This document shows positions 17,277 to 29,173 of a DNA stretch of 40,272 bases, piece by piece. This DNA comes from Halopseudomonas xiamenensis (lineage in GTDB: Bacteria; Pseudomonadota; Gammaproteobacteria; Pseudomonadales; Pseudomonadaceae). The DNA lies in assembly GCF_014219065.1 (NCBI RefSeq), contig NZ_JACLGO010000035.1:1-40272 (forward strand), read 5' to 3'. Within the stretch, counting starts at the first letter, position 1. Each line of letters begins with the position of its first letter. The notes under the pieces were generated by a model. The model saw only the letters and a list, made by a program, of their open reading frames with translations. It was not told the DNA's origin and ran no database searches. The position numbers and the translations under genes were made by a program.

Positions 17277-18625
17277 AGACGCTTGCTTCGTTCGGTCCCG
17301 CCAACCGTATCGCCCGCACCGAAGAAACCCACCCGCTGACCTGGCGCCTGCGTAGCGATGGCCAGCCGGTGTGGCTGGAGGAGTATCAGCAGAAGAATGG
17401 CTACGCGGCGGCGCGCAAGGCGCTGCTGGAGATGGGCCAGGCTGATATCGTCAGCACGGTCAAGGATTCCGGCCTCAAGGGTCGGGGTGGCGCCGGCTTC
17501 CCCACCGGGGTGAAGTGGAGCCTGATGCCGGCGGACGAGTCGCTGAACATCCGCTACCTGCTGTGCAATGCCGACGAGATGGAGCCCAACACCTGGAAGG
17601 ACCGCATGCTGATGGAGCAGCTGCCGCACTTGCTGATCGAAGGCATGCTGATCTCGGCGCGGGCGCTCAAGGCCTACCGTGGCTACATCTTTCTGCGCGG
17701 CGAATATGTCGATGCCGCCCGCCACCTCAGACATGCGGTGGAGGAAGCCAAGGCCGCCGGCCTGCTGGGCAAGAACATCCTCGGCTCGGGCTTCGACTTC
17801 GAGCTGTTCGTGCACACCGGCGCCGGACGCTATATCTGCGGTGAGGAAACCGCGCTGATCAACTCCCTGGAGGGTCGCCGCGCCAACCCCCGGGCCAAGC
17901 CGCCGTTCCCCGCCGCGGTCGGCGTCTGGGGCAAGCCGACCTGTGTCAACAACGTGGAAACCCTGTGCAACGTACCGGCCATCGTCGCCCACGGCGTGCC
18001 TTGGTACACCGGCCTGGCCCGCCCCGACAGTGGCGATCACGGCACCAAGCTGATGGGCTTCTCCGGCAAGGTGAAGAACCCCGGGATCTGGGAGCTGCCC
18101 TTCGGCATCACCGCCCGCGAACTGTTCGAGGAGTATGCCGGCGGCATGCGTGACGGCTTTACCCTCAAGTGCTGGCAGCCCGGCGGCGCCGGTACCGGCT
18201 TCCTGTTGCCCGAGCACCTGGAGGCGCAGATGTACTCCGGTGGCATCGGCAAGGTCGGCACCCGCATGGGTACCGGCCTGGCGCTGGCGGTGGACCACAC
18301 GGTGAACATGGTCTCGCTGCTGCGCAACATGGAGGAGTTCTTTGCCCGCGAGTCCTGCGGCTGGTGCACCCCCTGCCGCGACGGCCTGCCGTGGAGCGTG
18401 AAGACCCTGCGCGCGCTGGAGCGTGGCCAGGGCCGCCCCGAGGACCTGGAAGTGCTGCTGCGCCTGGTGGACTTTCTCGGGCCGGGCAAGACCTTCTGCG
18501 CCCATGCACCGGGCGCGGTGGAGCCGCTGGGCAGCGCTATCAAGTATTTCCGTGACGAGTTCGAGGCCGGTATCAGCCAGGCGGCAGCCGCCGACAGGCC
18601 AACCGCCGAGTTCGTGCAGGCGTGA
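17273..18625 (+). CDS. nuoF: NADH-quinone oxidoreductase subunit F
   Basis: NuoF is the NADH-oxidising subunit with FMN and the 4Fe-4S cluster N3. In this 450-residue product the NADH/FMN glycine-rich loop [10 protein letters not shown] is at 70-79, the FMN segment [13 protein letters not shown] follows near 105-117, [19 protein letters not shown] near 183-201, and the cluster ligands are C362, C365 and C368 (SCGWCTPC) plus C409 (KTFCAH). I start at the ATG overlapping the nuoE stop rather than the frame-extending ATG inside nuoE. Confidence 0.96.
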   Translation: MKTLASFGPANRIARTEETHPLTWRLRSDGQPVWLEEYQQKNGYAAARKALLEMGQADIVSTVKDSGLKGRGGAGFPTGVKWSLMPADESLNIRYLLCNADEMEPNTWKDRMLMEQLPHLLIEGMLISARALKAYRGYIFLRGEYVDAARHLRHAVEEAKAAGLLGKNILGSGFDFELFVHTGAGRYICGEETALINSLEGRRANPRAKPPFPAAVGVWGKPTCVNNVETLCNVPAIVAHGVPWYTGLARPDSGDHGTKLMGFSGKVKNPGIWELPFGITARELFEEYAGGMRDGFTLKCWQPGGAGTGFLLPEHLEAQMYSGGIGKVGTRMGTGLALAVDHTVNMVSLLRNMEEFFARESCGWCTPCRDGLPWSVKTLRALERGQGRPEDLEVLLRLVDFLGPGKTFCAHAPGAVEPLGSAIKYFRDEFEAGISQAAAADRPTAEFVQA

Positions 18626-18683
18626 CCAGACAAGCGAATTCCATTAGCAGCACCCGTATGACGGGTAAGAAGAAAGTACAACC

Positions 18684-21413
18684 ATGGCCACTATTCATGT
18701 AGATGGTAAGCAATACGAAGTCGACGGGGCGGACAACCTGCTGCAGGCCTGCCTGTCCCTCGGCCTCGATGTTCCCTACTTCTGCTGGCACCCTGCGCTG
18801 GGTAGCGTGGGCGCCTGCCGCCAGTGTGCGGTCAAGCAGTACAGCGACGAGAACGATACCCGCGGCCGACTGGTCATGTCGTGCATGACCCCGGCTACCG
18901 ACAACAGCTGGATATCGATCGACGACGAGGAAGCCAAGGCATTCCGCGCCAGTGTCATCGAATGGTTGATGATCAACCACCCGCATGACTGCCCGGTGTG
19001 CGAGGAAGGCGGTCACTGCCACCTGCAGGACATGACCGTGATGACCGGTCACAACCAGCGTCGCTACCGCTTCAGCAAGCGCACCCACGTGAACCAGGAA
19101 CTGGGGCCGTTCATCGCCCACGAGATGAACCGCTGCATCGCCTGCTACCGTTGCGTGCGCTACTACAAGGACTACGCCGGCGGCACCGACCTGGGCGTGT
19201 TCGGCGCCAACGACCAGGTGTATTTCGGCCGGGTCGAGGATGGCACCCTGGAGAGCGAGTTCTCCGGCAACCTGACCGAGGTCTGCCCCACCGGGGTATT
19301 CACCGACAAGACCCACTCCGAGCGCTACAACCGCAAGTGGGACATGCAGTTCGCCCCGAGCATCTGCCACGGCTGCGCCTCGGGCTGCAACACCAGCCCC
19401 GGCGAGCGCTATGGCGAGATCCGCCGCATCGAGAACCGTTTCAACGGCTCGGTCAACCATTACTTCCTCTGCGACCGCGGACGTTTCGGCTACGGCTACG
19501 TCAACCGCGAAGACCGGCCACGCCAGCCGATCGTGCAGCGCTCGAAGCTGACCATGGGCATCGACGCGGCACTGGACCAGGCCGCCGGCCTGCTCAACCG
19601 CCGCCGTATCATCGGTATCGGCTCGCCACGCGCCAGCCTGGAAAGCAACTTCGCACTGCGCGAGCTGGTGGGTGCCGAGGACTTCTTTTCCGGTATCGCC
19701 CGGGAAGAGCTGGACAATATCCAGCTGGTTCGCCAGATACTGCAGGACGGCCCGCTGCCGGTCGCCTCGATCCGCGACATGGAAGCCCATGATGCCGTGT
19801 TCGTGCTCGGCGAGGACCTGACCCAGACCGCTGCGCGCATCGCCCTGGCGCTGCGCCAGGCGGCCAGGGGCAAGGCCACCGAGCTGGCCAAGGCCGCTGG
19901 CATCCAGGACTGGCACCAGGCCGCGGTGCAGAACATCGCCCAAGGCGCGCAGAACCCGGTGTTCATCGCCAGTCTCGACAGCACCCGGCTGGACGATATC
20001 GCCGCCGAGTCGGTACATGCTGCGCCGGACGACCTGGCCCGCCTCGGCTGTGCCGTGGCCCATGCCATCGACCCCAGCGCCCCAGCGGTAGCCGGCCTGG
20101 AAAGCGAGGCGGCGGAACTGGCAGAGCGTATCGCCCAGGCGCTGCTCGCTGCCAAGCGTCCGCTGCTGGTCTCCGGCGCCTCGCTGGGCAGTCGCGCAAT
20201 CATCGAGGCGGCGGCGAATATCGCCCAGGCCCTGAAGAATCGCCAGAAGAACGCCTCCATCAGCCTGGTGGTACCCGAAGCCAACAGCATGGGCATGGCC
20301 ATGCTGCTGGCCGGAGAAAGCGCTGACAAGTCCGTCGAGGCGGCCCTGGCCGCGCTGAGCGCCGGTCAGTACGACGCCCTGGTGGTACTGGAAAACGACC
20401 TGTACCGCCGCGCCGACAAGGCCAGCGTGGATGCAGCCCTGGCGGCGGTCGGTGTGATCATCGCCGCCGATCACCAGCAGACCCCGACCACTGACCGTGC
20501 CCACCTGCTGCTGCCGGCTTCCAGCTTCGCCGAGGGCGATGGCACCCTGGTCAGCCAGGAGGGCCGCGCCCAGCGCTTCTTCCAGGTGTTCGACCCGAGC
20601 TACTACAAGCCGGAGGTGTTGATCCGCGAGGGCTGGCGCTGGATGCATGCGCTGCGCAGCACCCTGCTCGGCCAGCCGGTGGACTGGACCACACTGGACC
20701 AGGTGACCGCTGCCTGCGCCCAGGTGCATCCGCGCCTGGCGCCGATTACCGAGGCAGCGCCGGATGCCGGCTTCCGTATCCGCGGTCTCAAGCTGGCCCG
20801 CTCACCGCACCGCTACAGCGGCCGGACCGCCATGCGCGCCAATCTCAGCGTACACGAGCCGCGTCAGCCGCAGGATCCGGACAGCGCTTTCGCCTTCTCC
20901 ATGGAAGGTTATGCCGGCAGCCGCGAGCAACGCCAGCAGGTGCCCTTCGCCTGGTCGCCGGGCTGGAACTCGCCGCAGGCCTGGAACAAGTTCCAGGACG
21001 AGGTCGGCGGTCATCTGCGCAGCGGCGACCCGGGTGTGCGGCTGTTCGATGGCGCGCGTATGGATCTGCACTGGACTGCCCCGCCGGCGGCATTCGCCCC
21101 GGCCCAGGGCACCTGGCAGGTGGTAGCGCTGCATCACCTGTTCGGTAGCGAGGAAAACAGCAGTCGCGCAGCGCCCATCCAGGAACGCATGCCACAACCC
21201 TATATCGCCCTGGCCGAAGCCGAGGCCGCTCGTCTGGGTGTCAACGAGGGGGCTCTGCTGGGTTTCACGCTCGGCACCGAGGTGTTGCAACTGCCGCTGC
21301 GGATCAGCGCTGACCTGCCGCTGGGCGTGGCCGGCCTGCCGGCTGGCCTGCCGAGTATCCCACCGTTGACCAGCAATGCCGTGGTGACCGAACTGAGGGA
21401 GGCTGCACAATGA
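18684..21413 (+). CDS. nuoG: NADH-quinone oxidoreductase subunit G
   Basis: The 909-residue large subunit carries most iron-sulfur clusters of the electron path. Seen in order: the N1b 2Fe-2S ligands C34, C45, C48 and C67; the His-ligated N5 site H99-x3-C103-x2-C106-x5-C112; the N4 site [13 protein letters not shown] with a distant cysteine in [11 protein letters not shown]; and the extra N7 site CHGCASGCN found in E. coli-type enzymes. The remainder is a molybdopterin-oxidoreductase-like domain without cofactor. Length equals the E. coli protein (about 908). It overlaps nuoH by ATGA. Confidence 0.96.
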   Translation: MATIHVDGKQYEVDGADNLLQACLSLGLDVPYFCWHPALGSVGACRQCAVKQYSDENDTRGRLVMSCMTPATDNSWISIDDEEAKAFRASVIEWLMINHPHDCPVCEEGGHCHLQDMTVMTGHNQRRYRFSKRTHVNQELGPFIAHEMNRCIACYRCVRYYKDYAGGTDLGVFGANDQVYFGRVEDGTLESEFSGNLTEVCPTGVFTDKTHSERYNRKWDMQFAPSICHGCASGCNTSPGERYGEIRRIENRFNGSVNHYFLCDRGRFGYGYVNREDRPRQPIVQRSKLTMGIDAALDQAAGLLNRRRIIGIGSPRASLESNFALRELVGAEDFFSGIAREELDNIQLVRQILQDGPLPVASIRDMEAHDAVFVLGEDLTQTAARIALALRQAARGKATELAKAAGIQDWHQAAVQNIAQGAQNPVFIASLDSTRLDDIAAESVHAAPDDLARLGCAVAHAIDPSAPAVAGLESEAAELAERIAQALLAAKRPLLVSGASLGSRAIIEAAANIAQALKNRQKNASISLVVPEANSMGMAMLLAGESADKSVEAALAALSAGQYDALVVLENDLYRRADKASVDAALAAVGVIIAADHQQTPTTDRAHLLLPASSFAEGDGTLVSQEGRAQRFFQVFDPSYYKPEVLIREGWRWMHALRSTLLGQPVDWTTLDQVTAACAQVHPRLAPITEAAPDAGFRIRGLKLARSPHRYSGRTAMRANLSVHEPRQPQDPDSAFAFSMEGYAGSREQRQQVPFAWSPGWNSPQAWNKFQDEVGGHLRSGDPGVRLFDGARMDLHWTAPPAAFAPAQGTWQVVALHHLFGSEENSSRAAPIQERMPQPYIALAEAEAARLGVNEGALLGFTLGTEVLQLPLRISADLPLGVAGLPAGLPSIPPLTSNAVVTELREAAQ

Positions 21414-22399
21414 GCTGGCTCACACCCGAGGTGATCGCCATCCTGATCAGCGTGCTCAAGGCCATCGTCATTCTGTTGGCGGTGGTGATTGCCGGCGCGC
21501 TGCTGAGCTTTGTCGAACGCCGCCTGCTGGCTGTCTGGCAGGATCGCTACGGACCCAACCGGGTCGGCCCGTTCGGCATGTTCCAGATCGTCGCGGACAT
21601 GCTGAAGATGTTCTTCAAGGAAGACTGGACCCCGCGGTTCGCCGACCGGCTGATCTTCACCCTGGCACCGGTGGTGGCGATGAGCTCGCTGCTGGTGGCC
21701 TTCATCGTGGTGCCGATCACTCCCACCTGGGGCGTGGCGGACCTGAATATCGGCCTGCTGTTCTTCTTCGCCATGGCCGGCCTGACGGTCTATGCGGTGC
21801 TGTTCGCCGGCTGGGCCAGCAACAACAAGTTCGCCCTGCTCGGCGGCTTGCGCGCCGCGGCCCAGACCCTGTCCTACGAGGTGTTCCTGGGCCTGTCGCT
21901 GATGGGTATCGTGGCCCAGACCGGCTCGTTCAACCTGCGCGATATCGTCGCCTACCAGGCCGACAACCTGTGGTTCATCATCCCGCAGATCTTCGGCTTC
22001 CTGACCTTCTTCATCGCCGGCGTGGCGGTGACCCACCGTCACCCGTTCGACCAACCGGAGGCGGAACAGGAACTGGCCGATGGTTACCACGTGGAATACG
22101 CCGGGATGAAATGGGGCATGTTCTTCGTCGGCGAGTACATCGGCATAGTATTGGTCTCGGCGTTGCTGGCGACGCTGTTCTTCGGTGGTTGGCACGGCCC
22201 CTTCGATCTGCTGCCGCAACTGCCGTTCCTGTGGTTCGCGCTGAAGACCGGTTTCTTCATCATGATCTTCATCCTGCTGCGCGCCTCGCTGCCCAGGCCG
22301 CGCTATGACCAGATGATGGCGTTCGGCTGGAAGGTCTGCCTGCCATTGACCCTGATCAACCTGCTGGTGACCGGCGCGATAGTGCTGGCGGCAGCCTGA
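21410..22399 (+). CDS. nuoH: NADH-quinone oxidoreductase subunit H
   Basis: A 329-residue membrane subunit with about eight helices that forms the entry of the quinone channel and the first proton path. Family marks are [20 protein letters not shown] near 40-60, the loop [20 protein letters not shown] near 143-163 and [20 protein letters not shown] near 208-227. It is joined to nuoG by a four-base overlap and followed by nuoI after ten bases with AGGAGAAAG before its start. Confidence 0.96.
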   Translation: MSWLTPEVIAILISVLKAIVILLAVVIAGALLSFVERRLLAVWQDRYGPNRVGPFGMFQIVADMLKMFFKEDWTPRFADRLIFTLAPVVAMSSLLVAFIVVPITPTWGVADLNIGLLFFFAMAGLTVYAVLFAGWASNNKFALLGGLRAAAQTLSYEVFLGLSLMGIVAQTGSFNLRDIVAYQADNLWFIIPQIFGFLTFFIAGVAVTHRHPFDQPEAEQELADGYHVEYAGMKWGMFFVGEYIGIVLVSALLATLFFGGWHGPFDLLPQLPFLWFALKTGFFIMIFILLRASLPRPRYDQMMAFGWKVCLPLTLINLLVTGAIVLAAA

Positions 22400-22409
22400 G
22401 GAGAAAGCC

Positions 22410-22958
<549 letters not shown>

Positions 22959-22977
22959 CGCCTGTGAGGAATATCTG

Positions 22978-23484
22978 ATGGAATTTGCCTTTTATTTCTC
23001 CGCCGGAGTGGCCGTCGCCGCCACCCTGATGGTGATCATCAATACCCGCGCGGTCCATGCGCTGCTGTATCTGGTCACCTCGCTGCTGGCGGTATCGATG
23101 TGCTTCTTCTCCCTCGGCGCGCCCTTTGCCGGAGTGCTGGAGATCATCGTCTACGCCGGCGCCATCATGGTGCTGTTCGTGTTCGTGGTGATGATGCTCA
23201 ACCTGGGCTCCGGTAGCGAACAGCAGGAGCGCCAGTGGCTCAGCCCGCGTGGCTGGATCGGGCCGGGGTTGCTCTCCGGCCTGCTGCTCGCGCAGTTGCT
23301 CTACGTGCTGTTCAGCGAGCCGTCCTCGGGTACCGTCAGCGGTGCCACTGTGGATGCCAAGGCGGTGGGCTTCGCCCTGTTCGGCCCCTACATCCTGGCC
23401 GTCGAGCTGGCGGCGATGATGCTGCTGGCGGCGATGGTCACCGCCTTCCACATCGGACGCCATGAAGCCAAGGAGGTAGCATGA
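22978..23484 (+). CDS. nuoJ: NADH-quinone oxidoreductase subunit J
   Basis: A 168-residue membrane subunit with five helices. The third helix carries the [28 protein letters not shown] pi-bulge region (about 50-75, marked by [15 protein letters not shown]), central to coupling electron transfer with proton pumping. I start at the ATG at 22978, preceded by GAGGAATATCTG, instead of the frame opening inside nuoI. Its stop overlaps the nuoK start. Confidence 0.95.
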   Translation: MEFAFYFSAGVAVAATLMVIINTRAVHALLYLVTSLLAVSMCFFSLGAPFAGVLEIIVYAGAIMVLFVFVVMMLNLGSGSEQQERQWLSPRGWIGPGLLSGLLLAQLLYVLFSEPSSGTVSGATVDAKAVGFALFGPYILAVELAAMMLLAAMVTAFHIGRHEAKEVA

Positions 23485-23789
23485 GCGGTATTCCCATGGA
23501 GCACGGCCTGGCCCTGGCCGCCGTGCTGTTCAGTCTCGGCCTGGCCGGGCTGATGATTCGTCGCAACATCCTGTATGTGCTGATGAGCCTGGAGATCATG
23601 ATGAACGCCGCCGCTCTGGCCTTCGTCGTGGCTGGTGCCCGCTGGGAGCAGCCCGATGGCCAGGTGATGTTCATCATGGTGATTACCCTTGCAGCCGCCG
23701 AGGCCAGTATCGGTCTGGCCATCCTGCTGCAACTGTATCGCCGCTTCAGAACCCTGGATATCGATGCTGCCAGTGAGATGCGCGGATGA
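23481..23789 (+). CDS. nuoK: NADH-quinone oxidoreductase subunit K
   Basis: A 102-residue three-helix subunit with the two buried glutamates of the proton path, E38 in [11 protein letters not shown] and E74 in [10 protein letters not shown]. Length matches the family (100 residues in E. coli). It overlaps nuoJ upstream and nuoL downstream by four bases each, showing tight coupling of the JKL block. Confidence 0.96.
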   Translation: MSGIPMEHGLALAAVLFSLGLAGLMIRRNILYVLMSLEIMMNAAALAFVVAGARWEQPDGQVMFIMVITLAAAEASIGLAILLQLYRRFRTLDIDAASEMRG

Positions 23790-25639
23790 ACCTTCTATTT
23801 CTAACCCTGCTGTTTCCACTGATCGGCTTCCTGCTGCTGGCCTTCTCCCGCGGGCGCTGGTCGGAAAACACCTCGGCGCTGGTCGGCGTCGGCTCGGTCG
23901 GCCTGTCGGCGCTGGTCAGTGCCTGGATCATCTTCCAGTTCAGCACCGGCGCGTTGCAGGACGGGGCCTATATCCAGGTGCTCTGGCAATGGATGGCGGT
24001 GGGCAACTTCACCCCCAGCCTGACCCTGTACCTGGATGGCCTGTCGCTGACCATGCTCGGCGTGGTTACCGGCGTGGGCTTTCTGATCCACCTGTTCGCC
24101 AGCTGGTACATGCGCGGTGAGGAAGGCTACTCGCGGTTCTTCGCCTACACCAACCTGTTCATCGCCAGCATGCTGTGCCTGGTGCTGGCCGATGACCTGC
24201 TGTTCCTCTATCTCGGTTGGGAAGGCGTGGGCGTGTGCAGTTACCTGCTGATCGGCTTCTACTATACCGAACGCAAGAACGGCAATGCCGCGCTCAAGGC
24301 CTTCCTGGTCACCCGGGTCGGTGACGTGTTGATGGCCTTCGGTCTGTTCATCCTGTTCGTGCAGCTCGGTACGCTGAACATTCAGCAGTTGCTGGTGCAG
24401 GCACCGTTGCTGTTCGCCGAGGGCGACTTCTGGATCACCCTGGCCACCCTGTCGCTGCTCGGCGGCGCGGTGGGCAAGTCCGCCCAGCTGCCGTTGCAGA
24501 CCTGGCTGGCCGACGCCATGGCCGGTCCCACGCCGGTGTCGGCGCTGATCCACGCGGCGACCATGGTCACCGCCGGCGTCTACCTGATCGCGCGTACCCA
24601 CGGCCTGTTCCTGCTGACGCCGGACATCCTGCAACTGGTCGGTATCGTCGGTGGCGCCACCCTGCTGCTGGCCGGCTTCGCCGCCCTGGTACAGACCGAT
24701 ATCAAGCGTATCCTCGCCTATTCGACCATGAGCCAGCTCGGCTACATGTTCCTGGCCCTCGGCGTCGGTGCCTGGGAAGCGGCGATCTTCCACCTGATGA
24801 CCCACGCCTTCTTCAAGGCCCTGCTGTTCCTCGCTTCCGGCTCGGTGATCCATGCCTGCCACCACGAGCAGAACATCTTCCGCATGGGTGGACTGTGGAA
24901 CAAGCTGCCGGTGGCCTACGCCAGCTTCATCGTCGGTGGCGCGGCGCTGGCGGCGCTGCCGCTGCTGACGGCCGGCTTCTATTCCAAGGACGAGATCCTC
25001 TGGGAAGCCTTCGCCAGCGGCAACCATGTACTGCTGTACGCCGGTCTGCTGGGTGCCCTGCTGACCTCCATCTATACCTTCCGGCTGATCTTCGTGGTGT
25101 TCCACGGTGAGGCTCAGACCCAGGCCCATGCCGGCAAGGGGCTGGCGCACAACCTGCCGCTGATCGTGCTGATCATCCTCTCGACCTTCATCGGCGCCCT
25201 GATCACTCCACCGCTGGCCGGCGTGCTGCCGCAGAGCGTCGGGCATGCCGGTGGCGAAGGACGCATGGGCCTGGAAGTGCTGTCGGGCATCATCGCGGTG
25301 GCAGGCATCCTGCTCGCGGCCTGGCTGTACCTGGGCCGCCGCGGCGTGGTCAAGGCTATCGGCAACAGTGCTCCGGGCCGCTTCCTGACCGCCTGGTGGT
25401 ATGCCGCCTGGGGCTTCGACTGGCTGTATGACAAGGTATTCGTGCAGCCCTACCTGTGGCTCGCCCGGGTGCTGGCCCGCGACCCGCTGGATCGCACCAT
25501 TGGCATCCTGCCGCTGCTGGCGCGCGGTGGCCATGCGCTGCTCAGTCGCAGCGAGAATGGCCAGATCCGCTGGTACGCCGCCTCCATCGCCGGTGGCGCG
25601 GTACTGGTGATCGGCATGTTGCTGCTGTCGGCCGTCTGA
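23786..25639 (+). CDS. nuoL: NADH-quinone oxidoreductase subunit L
   Basis: The 617-residue distal antiporter-like pump of the membrane arm. The key glutamate of helix 5 is E146 in [15 protein letters not shown], the broken-helix region [20 protein letters not shown] lies near 230-249 with the conserved lysine, and a long lateral helix occupies the C-terminal part. It is homologous to NuoM, NuoN and Mrp antiporter subunits. Thirty-one bases separate it from nuoM. Confidence 0.96.
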   Translation: MNLLFLTLLFPLIGFLLLAFSRGRWSENTSALVGVGSVGLSALVSAWIIFQFSTGALQDGAYIQVLWQWMAVGNFTPSLTLYLDGLSLTMLGVVTGVGFLIHLFASWYMRGEEGYSRFFAYTNLFIASMLCLVLADDLLFLYLGWEGVGVCSYLLIGFYYTERKNGNAALKAFLVTRVGDVLMAFGLFILFVQLGTLNIQQLLVQAPLLFAEGDFWITLATLSLLGGAVGKSAQLPLQTWLADAMAGPTPVSALIHAATMVTAGVYLIARTHGLFLLTPDILQLVGIVGGATLLLAGFAALVQTDIKRILAYSTMSQLGYMFLALGVGAWEAAIFHLMTHAFFKALLFLASGSVIHACHHEQNIFRMGGLWNKLPVAYASFIVGGAALAALPLLTAGFYSKDEILWEAFASGNHVLLYAGLLGALLTSIYTFRLIFVVFHGEAQTQAHAGKGLAHNLPLIVLIILSTFIGALITPPLAGVLPQSVGHAGGEGRMGLEVLSGIIAVAGILLAAWLYLGRRGVVKAIGNSAPGRFLTAWWYAAWGFDWLYDKVFVQPYLWLARVLARDPLDRTIGILPLLARGGHALLSRSENGQIRWYAASIAGGAVLVIGMLLLSAV

Positions 25640-25670
25640 TTATGAATTCACGCAAGGAAATGATCCCGTC

Positions 25671-27200
25671 ATGATTCTGCCCTGGCTGGTCCTGATCCCC
25701 TTCATCGGCGGCCTGTTGTGCTGGCAAGCCGAACGCTTCAGCACTGCCCTGCCCCGCTGGCTGGCGCTGTTGACCATGGGTCTGGTGCTGGTCCTGAGCC
25801 TCTGGCTCTGGGCCAGTGCCGACTACTCCCTGGCCGCCGTCACCGACGGTGCGCCGGTCTGGACACTGGAATTCAACCACGTCTGGATCGAGCGCCTGGG
25901 CATCAACCTGCACCTGGCGCTGGATGGCCTGTCGCTGCTGATGCTGATCCTCACCGGTATCCTCGGGGTGCTGTCGGTGCTCTGCTCGTGGAAAGAGATC
26001 CAGCACCGCATCGGCTTCTTCCACCTCAACCTGATGTGGATCCTCGGTGGCGTGGCCGGTGTCTTCCTGGCCATGGACCTGTTCCTGTTCTTCTTCTTCT
26101 GGGAAATGATGCTGGTGCCGATGTACTTTCTCATCGCGCTCTGGGGGCACAGCGGCGAAGGCAAGAAGACCCGCATCAACGCCGCCACCAAGTTCTTCAT
26201 CTTCACCCAGGCCAGTGGTCTGATCATGCTGGTGGCGATCCTCGGCCTGGTGCTGTTCAACTTCAACCAGACCGGCGTACTGACCTTCGCCTATGAAGAC
26301 CTGCTCGGCCTGGAAATGCCACCGGGTGTGGAATACATCCTGATGCTCGGTTTCTTCATCGCCTTCGCGGTGAAGTTCCCGATCGTACCGCTGCACTCCT
26401 GGCTGCCCGATGCCCACGCCCAGGCGCCCACCGCCGGTTCCGTGGACCTGGCCGGCATCCTGCTGAAGACCGCCGCCTACGGCATGCTGCGCTTCGCCCT
26501 GCCGTTGTTCCCCAACGCCTCGGTCGAGTTCGCGCCGATCGCCATGACCCTGGGCCTGATCGGCATCTTCTACGGCGCGATACTGTCCTTCGCCCAGACA
26601 GACATCAAGCGCCTGGTGGCCTATTCCAGTATTTCGCACATGGGCTTCGTACTGATCGGCATCTACGCCAGCACCCAGCTGGCGCTGCAGGGCGCGGTGG
26701 TGCAGATGGTTGCCCACGGCCTGTCAGCGGCGGCACTGTTCATTCTCTGCGGCCAGCTGTACGAGCGCATCCACACCCGTGACATGCGCGAGATGGGGGG
26801 GCTGTGGGCACGCATACCCTACCTGCCGGCACTGAGCATGTTCTTCGCCATCGCCTCGCTGGGCATGCCGGGTACCGGCAACTTCGTCGGCGAGTTCCTG
26901 ATCCTGTTCGGCAGTTTTGCCAACAACCCCTGGGTAGTGGTGATTGCCACCTTCGGCCTGGTGCTGGCCTCGGCGTACTCGTTGATCATGATTCACCGCG
27001 CCTACTTCGGCGCCTCGCGCTCCGGTGAGGCATTGCGCGGCCTGGATACCCGGGAGCTGATCATGGTGCTGTCGCTGGTAGCGCTGCTGGTGGTGCTCGG
27101 CCTGTATCCGCAACCGGTACTGGATACCTCCGCAGCGAGCATGGCCGGTGTACAGCACTGGCTCGGTGACGCTCTCTCCAACCTCGTTCCGGCCCGGTAG
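25671..27200 (+). CDS. nuoM: NADH-quinone oxidoreductase subunit M
   Basis: The 509-residue second antiporter-like proton pump. The helix-5 glutamate is E145 in [14 protein letters not shown], and the helix-7 lysine lies in [20 protein letters not shown] near 228-247. The sequence is typical of the NuoM branch and of normal length (509 in E. coli). The next gene begins 22 bases after its stop. Confidence 0.96.
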   Translation: MILPWLVLIPFIGGLLCWQAERFSTALPRWLALLTMGLVLVLSLWLWASADYSLAAVTDGAPVWTLEFNHVWIERLGINLHLALDGLSLLMLILTGILGVLSVLCSWKEIQHRIGFFHLNLMWILGGVAGVFLAMDLFLFFFFWEMMLVPMYFLIALWGHSGEGKKTRINAATKFFIFTQASGLIMLVAILGLVLFNFNQTGVLTFAYEDLLGLEMPPGVEYILMLGFFIAFAVKFPIVPLHSWLPDAHAQAPTAGSVDLAGILLKTAAYGMLRFALPLFPNASVEFAPIAMTLGLIGIFYGAILSFAQTDIKRLVAYSSISHMGFVLIGIYASTQLALQGAVVQMVAHGLSAAALFILCGQLYERIHTRDMREMGGLWARIPYLPALSMFFAIASLGMPGTGNFVGEFLILFGSFANNPWVVVIATFGLVLASAYSLIMIHRAYFGASRSGEALRGLDTRELIMVLSLVALLVVLGLYPQPVLDTSAASMAGVQHWLGDALSNLVPAR

Positions 27201-27222
27201 CAGCTTGATGGAAAATGACGCT

Positions 27223-28680
27223 ATGCAATATACCCTGTCCCACTTCGTCGCCCTGCTGCCGCTGCTGATCGTCGGTATCACGGCCATTGTGGTCACGCTC
27301 GCCATCGCCTGGCGGCGCAAGCACGACCTGATCTTCGGCCTCACCGCGCTGGGCCTCAACCTGGCCCTGCTGTCACTGATCCCGGCGCTGCAGGTCACGC
27401 CCCAGGAGGTGACCACGCTGATGCAGGTGGACCGCTTCGCGCTGCTGTACATGGGCATCATCCTGGTAGCCACCCTGGCCTGCGCCACCCTGGTGCATGC
27501 CTACCTGGGCAAGACCAATACCGGCGAAGGCTTCCCCGGCAACCGCGAGGAAATGTACCTGCTGATGCTGCTGGCCGCGGCCGGCGGCCTGGTGATGGTC
27601 GGCGCCTCGCACCTGGCCAGCCTGTTCATCGGCCTGGAGCTGCTCTCGGTACCGGTCTATGGCATGGTCGCCTACGCCTTCTTCAACAAACGCTCGCTAG
27701 AGGCCGGCATCAAGTACATGGTGCTGTCGGCGGCCGGCTCGGCGTTCCTGCTGTTCGGCATGGCGCTGGCCTATGCTGAATCCGGCAGCCTGCAGTTCAC
27801 CGCGCTGGGCGCGCTGGCGGTCACGCCGATCCTGCAGATCGGCTTCGCCATGATGCTCATCGGGCTGGCCTTCAAGCTGTCGCTGGTGCCCTTTCACCTG
27901 TGGACGCCTGACGTCTACGAAGGCGCTCCGGCCCCGGTATCGGCGTTTCTCGCCACCGCCGCCAAGGTCGCCGTGTTCGCCGTGCTGCTGCGCCTGTACC
28001 AGGTGTCACCGGCAACCAGCGGCGGCTGGCTGAACGAACTGCTGGCGGTCATTGCCATCGCCTCGATCCTGTTCGGCAACCTGCTAGCGTTGATGCAGAG
28101 CAACCTCAAGCGCCTGTTGGGTTACTCGTCGATCGCCCACTTCGGTTACCTGGTGATCGCGCTGATCGCCAGTGGCGGCCTGGCCATGGAAGCTATCGGC
28201 GTGTATCTGGCCACCTATGTGCTGACCACCCTCGGTGCCTTCGGCGTGGTCACGCTGATGTCCACGCCATTCAAGGGACGTGACGCCGACGCCCTGTACG
28301 AGTATCGCGGCCTGTTCTGGCGCCGCCCGTACCTCACCGCGGTACTGACAGTGATGATGCTGTCGCTGGCGGGCATCCCGCTGACGGCCGGCTTCATCGG
28401 CAAGTTCTATATCCTCGCCGCCGGTGTCGAGTCGCGCCTGTGGTGGCTGCTCGGCGCCCTGATCCTGGGTAGCGCCATCGGCCTGTACTATTACCTGCGG
28501 GTCATGGTTACCCTGTTCCTGGTCGAGCCGGGCCTACGCCGCCACGACGCGCCGATGAACTGGGGCCAGCACGCCGGCGGTATCATGCTGCTGTTGATCG
28601 CCCTGCTGGTATTCGTGCTCGGCGTGTATCCGCAGCCGCTGCTGGAGCTGGTCCAGGGCGCCACGCTGGCTGCCCTGTAA
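27223..28680 (+). CDS. nuoN: NADH-quinone oxidoreductase subunit N
   Basis: The 485-residue innermost antiporter-like subunit closes the operon. The helix-5 glutamate is E139 in [14 protein letters not shown] and the lysine region reads [21 protein letters not shown] start at [15 protein letters not shown], which fits the N-terminus of Pseudomonas NuoN; two earlier starts exist at 27208 and, overlapping nuoM, at 27148, both with weak ribosome-binding sites. A strong terminator follows four bases after the stop region. Confidence 0.95.
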   Translation: MQYTLSHFVALLPLLIVGITAIVVTLAIAWRRKHDLIFGLTALGLNLALLSLIPALQVTPQEVTTLMQVDRFALLYMGIILVATLACATLVHAYLGKTNTGEGFPGNREEMYLLMLLAAAGGLVMVGASHLASLFIGLELLSVPVYGMVAYAFFNKRSLEAGIKYMVLSAAGSAFLLFGMALAYAESGSLQFTALGALAVTPILQIGFAMMLIGLAFKLSLVPFHLWTPDVYEGAPAPVSAFLATAAKVAVFAVLLRLYQVSPATSGGWLNELLAVIAIASILFGNLLALMQSNLKRLLGYSSIAHFGYLVIALIASGGLAMEAIGVYLATYVLTTLGAFGVVTLMSTPFKGRDADALYEYRGLFWRRPYLTAVLTVMMLSLAGIPLTAGFIGKFYILAAGVESRLWWLLGALILGSAIGLYYYLRVMVTLFLVEPGLRRHDAPMNWGQHAGGIMLLLIALLVFVLGVYPQPLLELVQGATLAAL

Positions 28681-28686
28681 CTGAAC

Positions 28687-28713
28687 AAGTCCCGGTTCGC
28701 CGGGACTTTGTTT
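28687..28713 (+). terminator. Intrinsic terminator of the nuo operon
   Basis: A perfect 9-bp stem AAGTCCCGG / CCGGGACTT with a stable TTCG tetraloop is followed by TGTTT, six bases after the nuoN stop codon. Confidence 0.85.
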
Positions 28714-28809
28714 ATCCAATGGATCGATTTTACCCGCTACGCGGTCAATACTGGGTTCATCCACCGCCTGGGTAGTGGACACATCTACTGACTGAAAAGG
28801 ATACCTATC

Positions 28810-29121
28810 ATGCAACGCCTCCCCCTGATCATCGCTGCCGGTCTGCTGACGCTCGCTGGCGCCGCCCATGGCAGCAGCTTCATCGGTACCACCGACGCCA
28901 TCGCCGGGTCCCTGGTCAACACCATCGATGCGACCAGCGATGCCACCTCCGGCAACAACAAGGTGGTACTCGAAGCCCGCGAGGATGCAGCCAGCTTCGT
29001 CGGTAGCGATGGCCAGCTGCGCAGCGCCCGCCTGGAAGCGGCTCTGCTGCACATCCGCCAGTCCAATCCCGAGCTGGAAGCGACCGACATGCAACTGGCC
29101 GAGGCGATCCTCGCACTGTGA
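28810..29121 (+). CDS. DUF2388 protein, small periplasmic
   Basis: The 103-residue product has a signal peptide (cleavage after GAAHG, near residue 21) and the DUF2388 pattern: SFIGTTDAIAGSLVNTID, then NNKVVLEAREDAASFVGSDG and a C-terminal helix with RSARLEAALLHIR. The family is small, secreted and frequent in pseudomonads; its function is unknown. AAGGA lies nine bases before the ATG. The DUF4105 gene follows after 52 bases on the same strand, so they may be co-transcribed. Confidence 0.82.
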   Translation: MQRLPLIIAAGLLTLAGAAHGSSFIGTTDAIAGSLVNTIDATSDATSGNNKVVLEAREDAASFVGSDGQLRSARLEAALLHIRQSNPELEATDMQLAEAILAL

Positions 29122-29173
29122 TGCATGTCTGACCTCGGTACCCGTTATCCAGCAGCCGTAGCGGCAGGTCAGC

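Noticed and set aside
18573..20729. Minus-strand open frame of 718 codons opposite nuoG
   Set aside because: Antisense to a conserved complex I gene, no ribosome-binding site, and a low-information sequence rich in G, V, A and Q typical of a reverse shadow.
23801..25534. Minus-strand open frame of 577 codons opposite nuoL
   Set aside because: Very rich in Q, E, H and G because it is the complement of hydrophobic codons; no independent support.
27148..27222. N-terminal extension of NuoN overlapping nuoM
   Set aside because: The extension does not fit known NuoN starts; [15 protein letters not shown] aligns with the family start.
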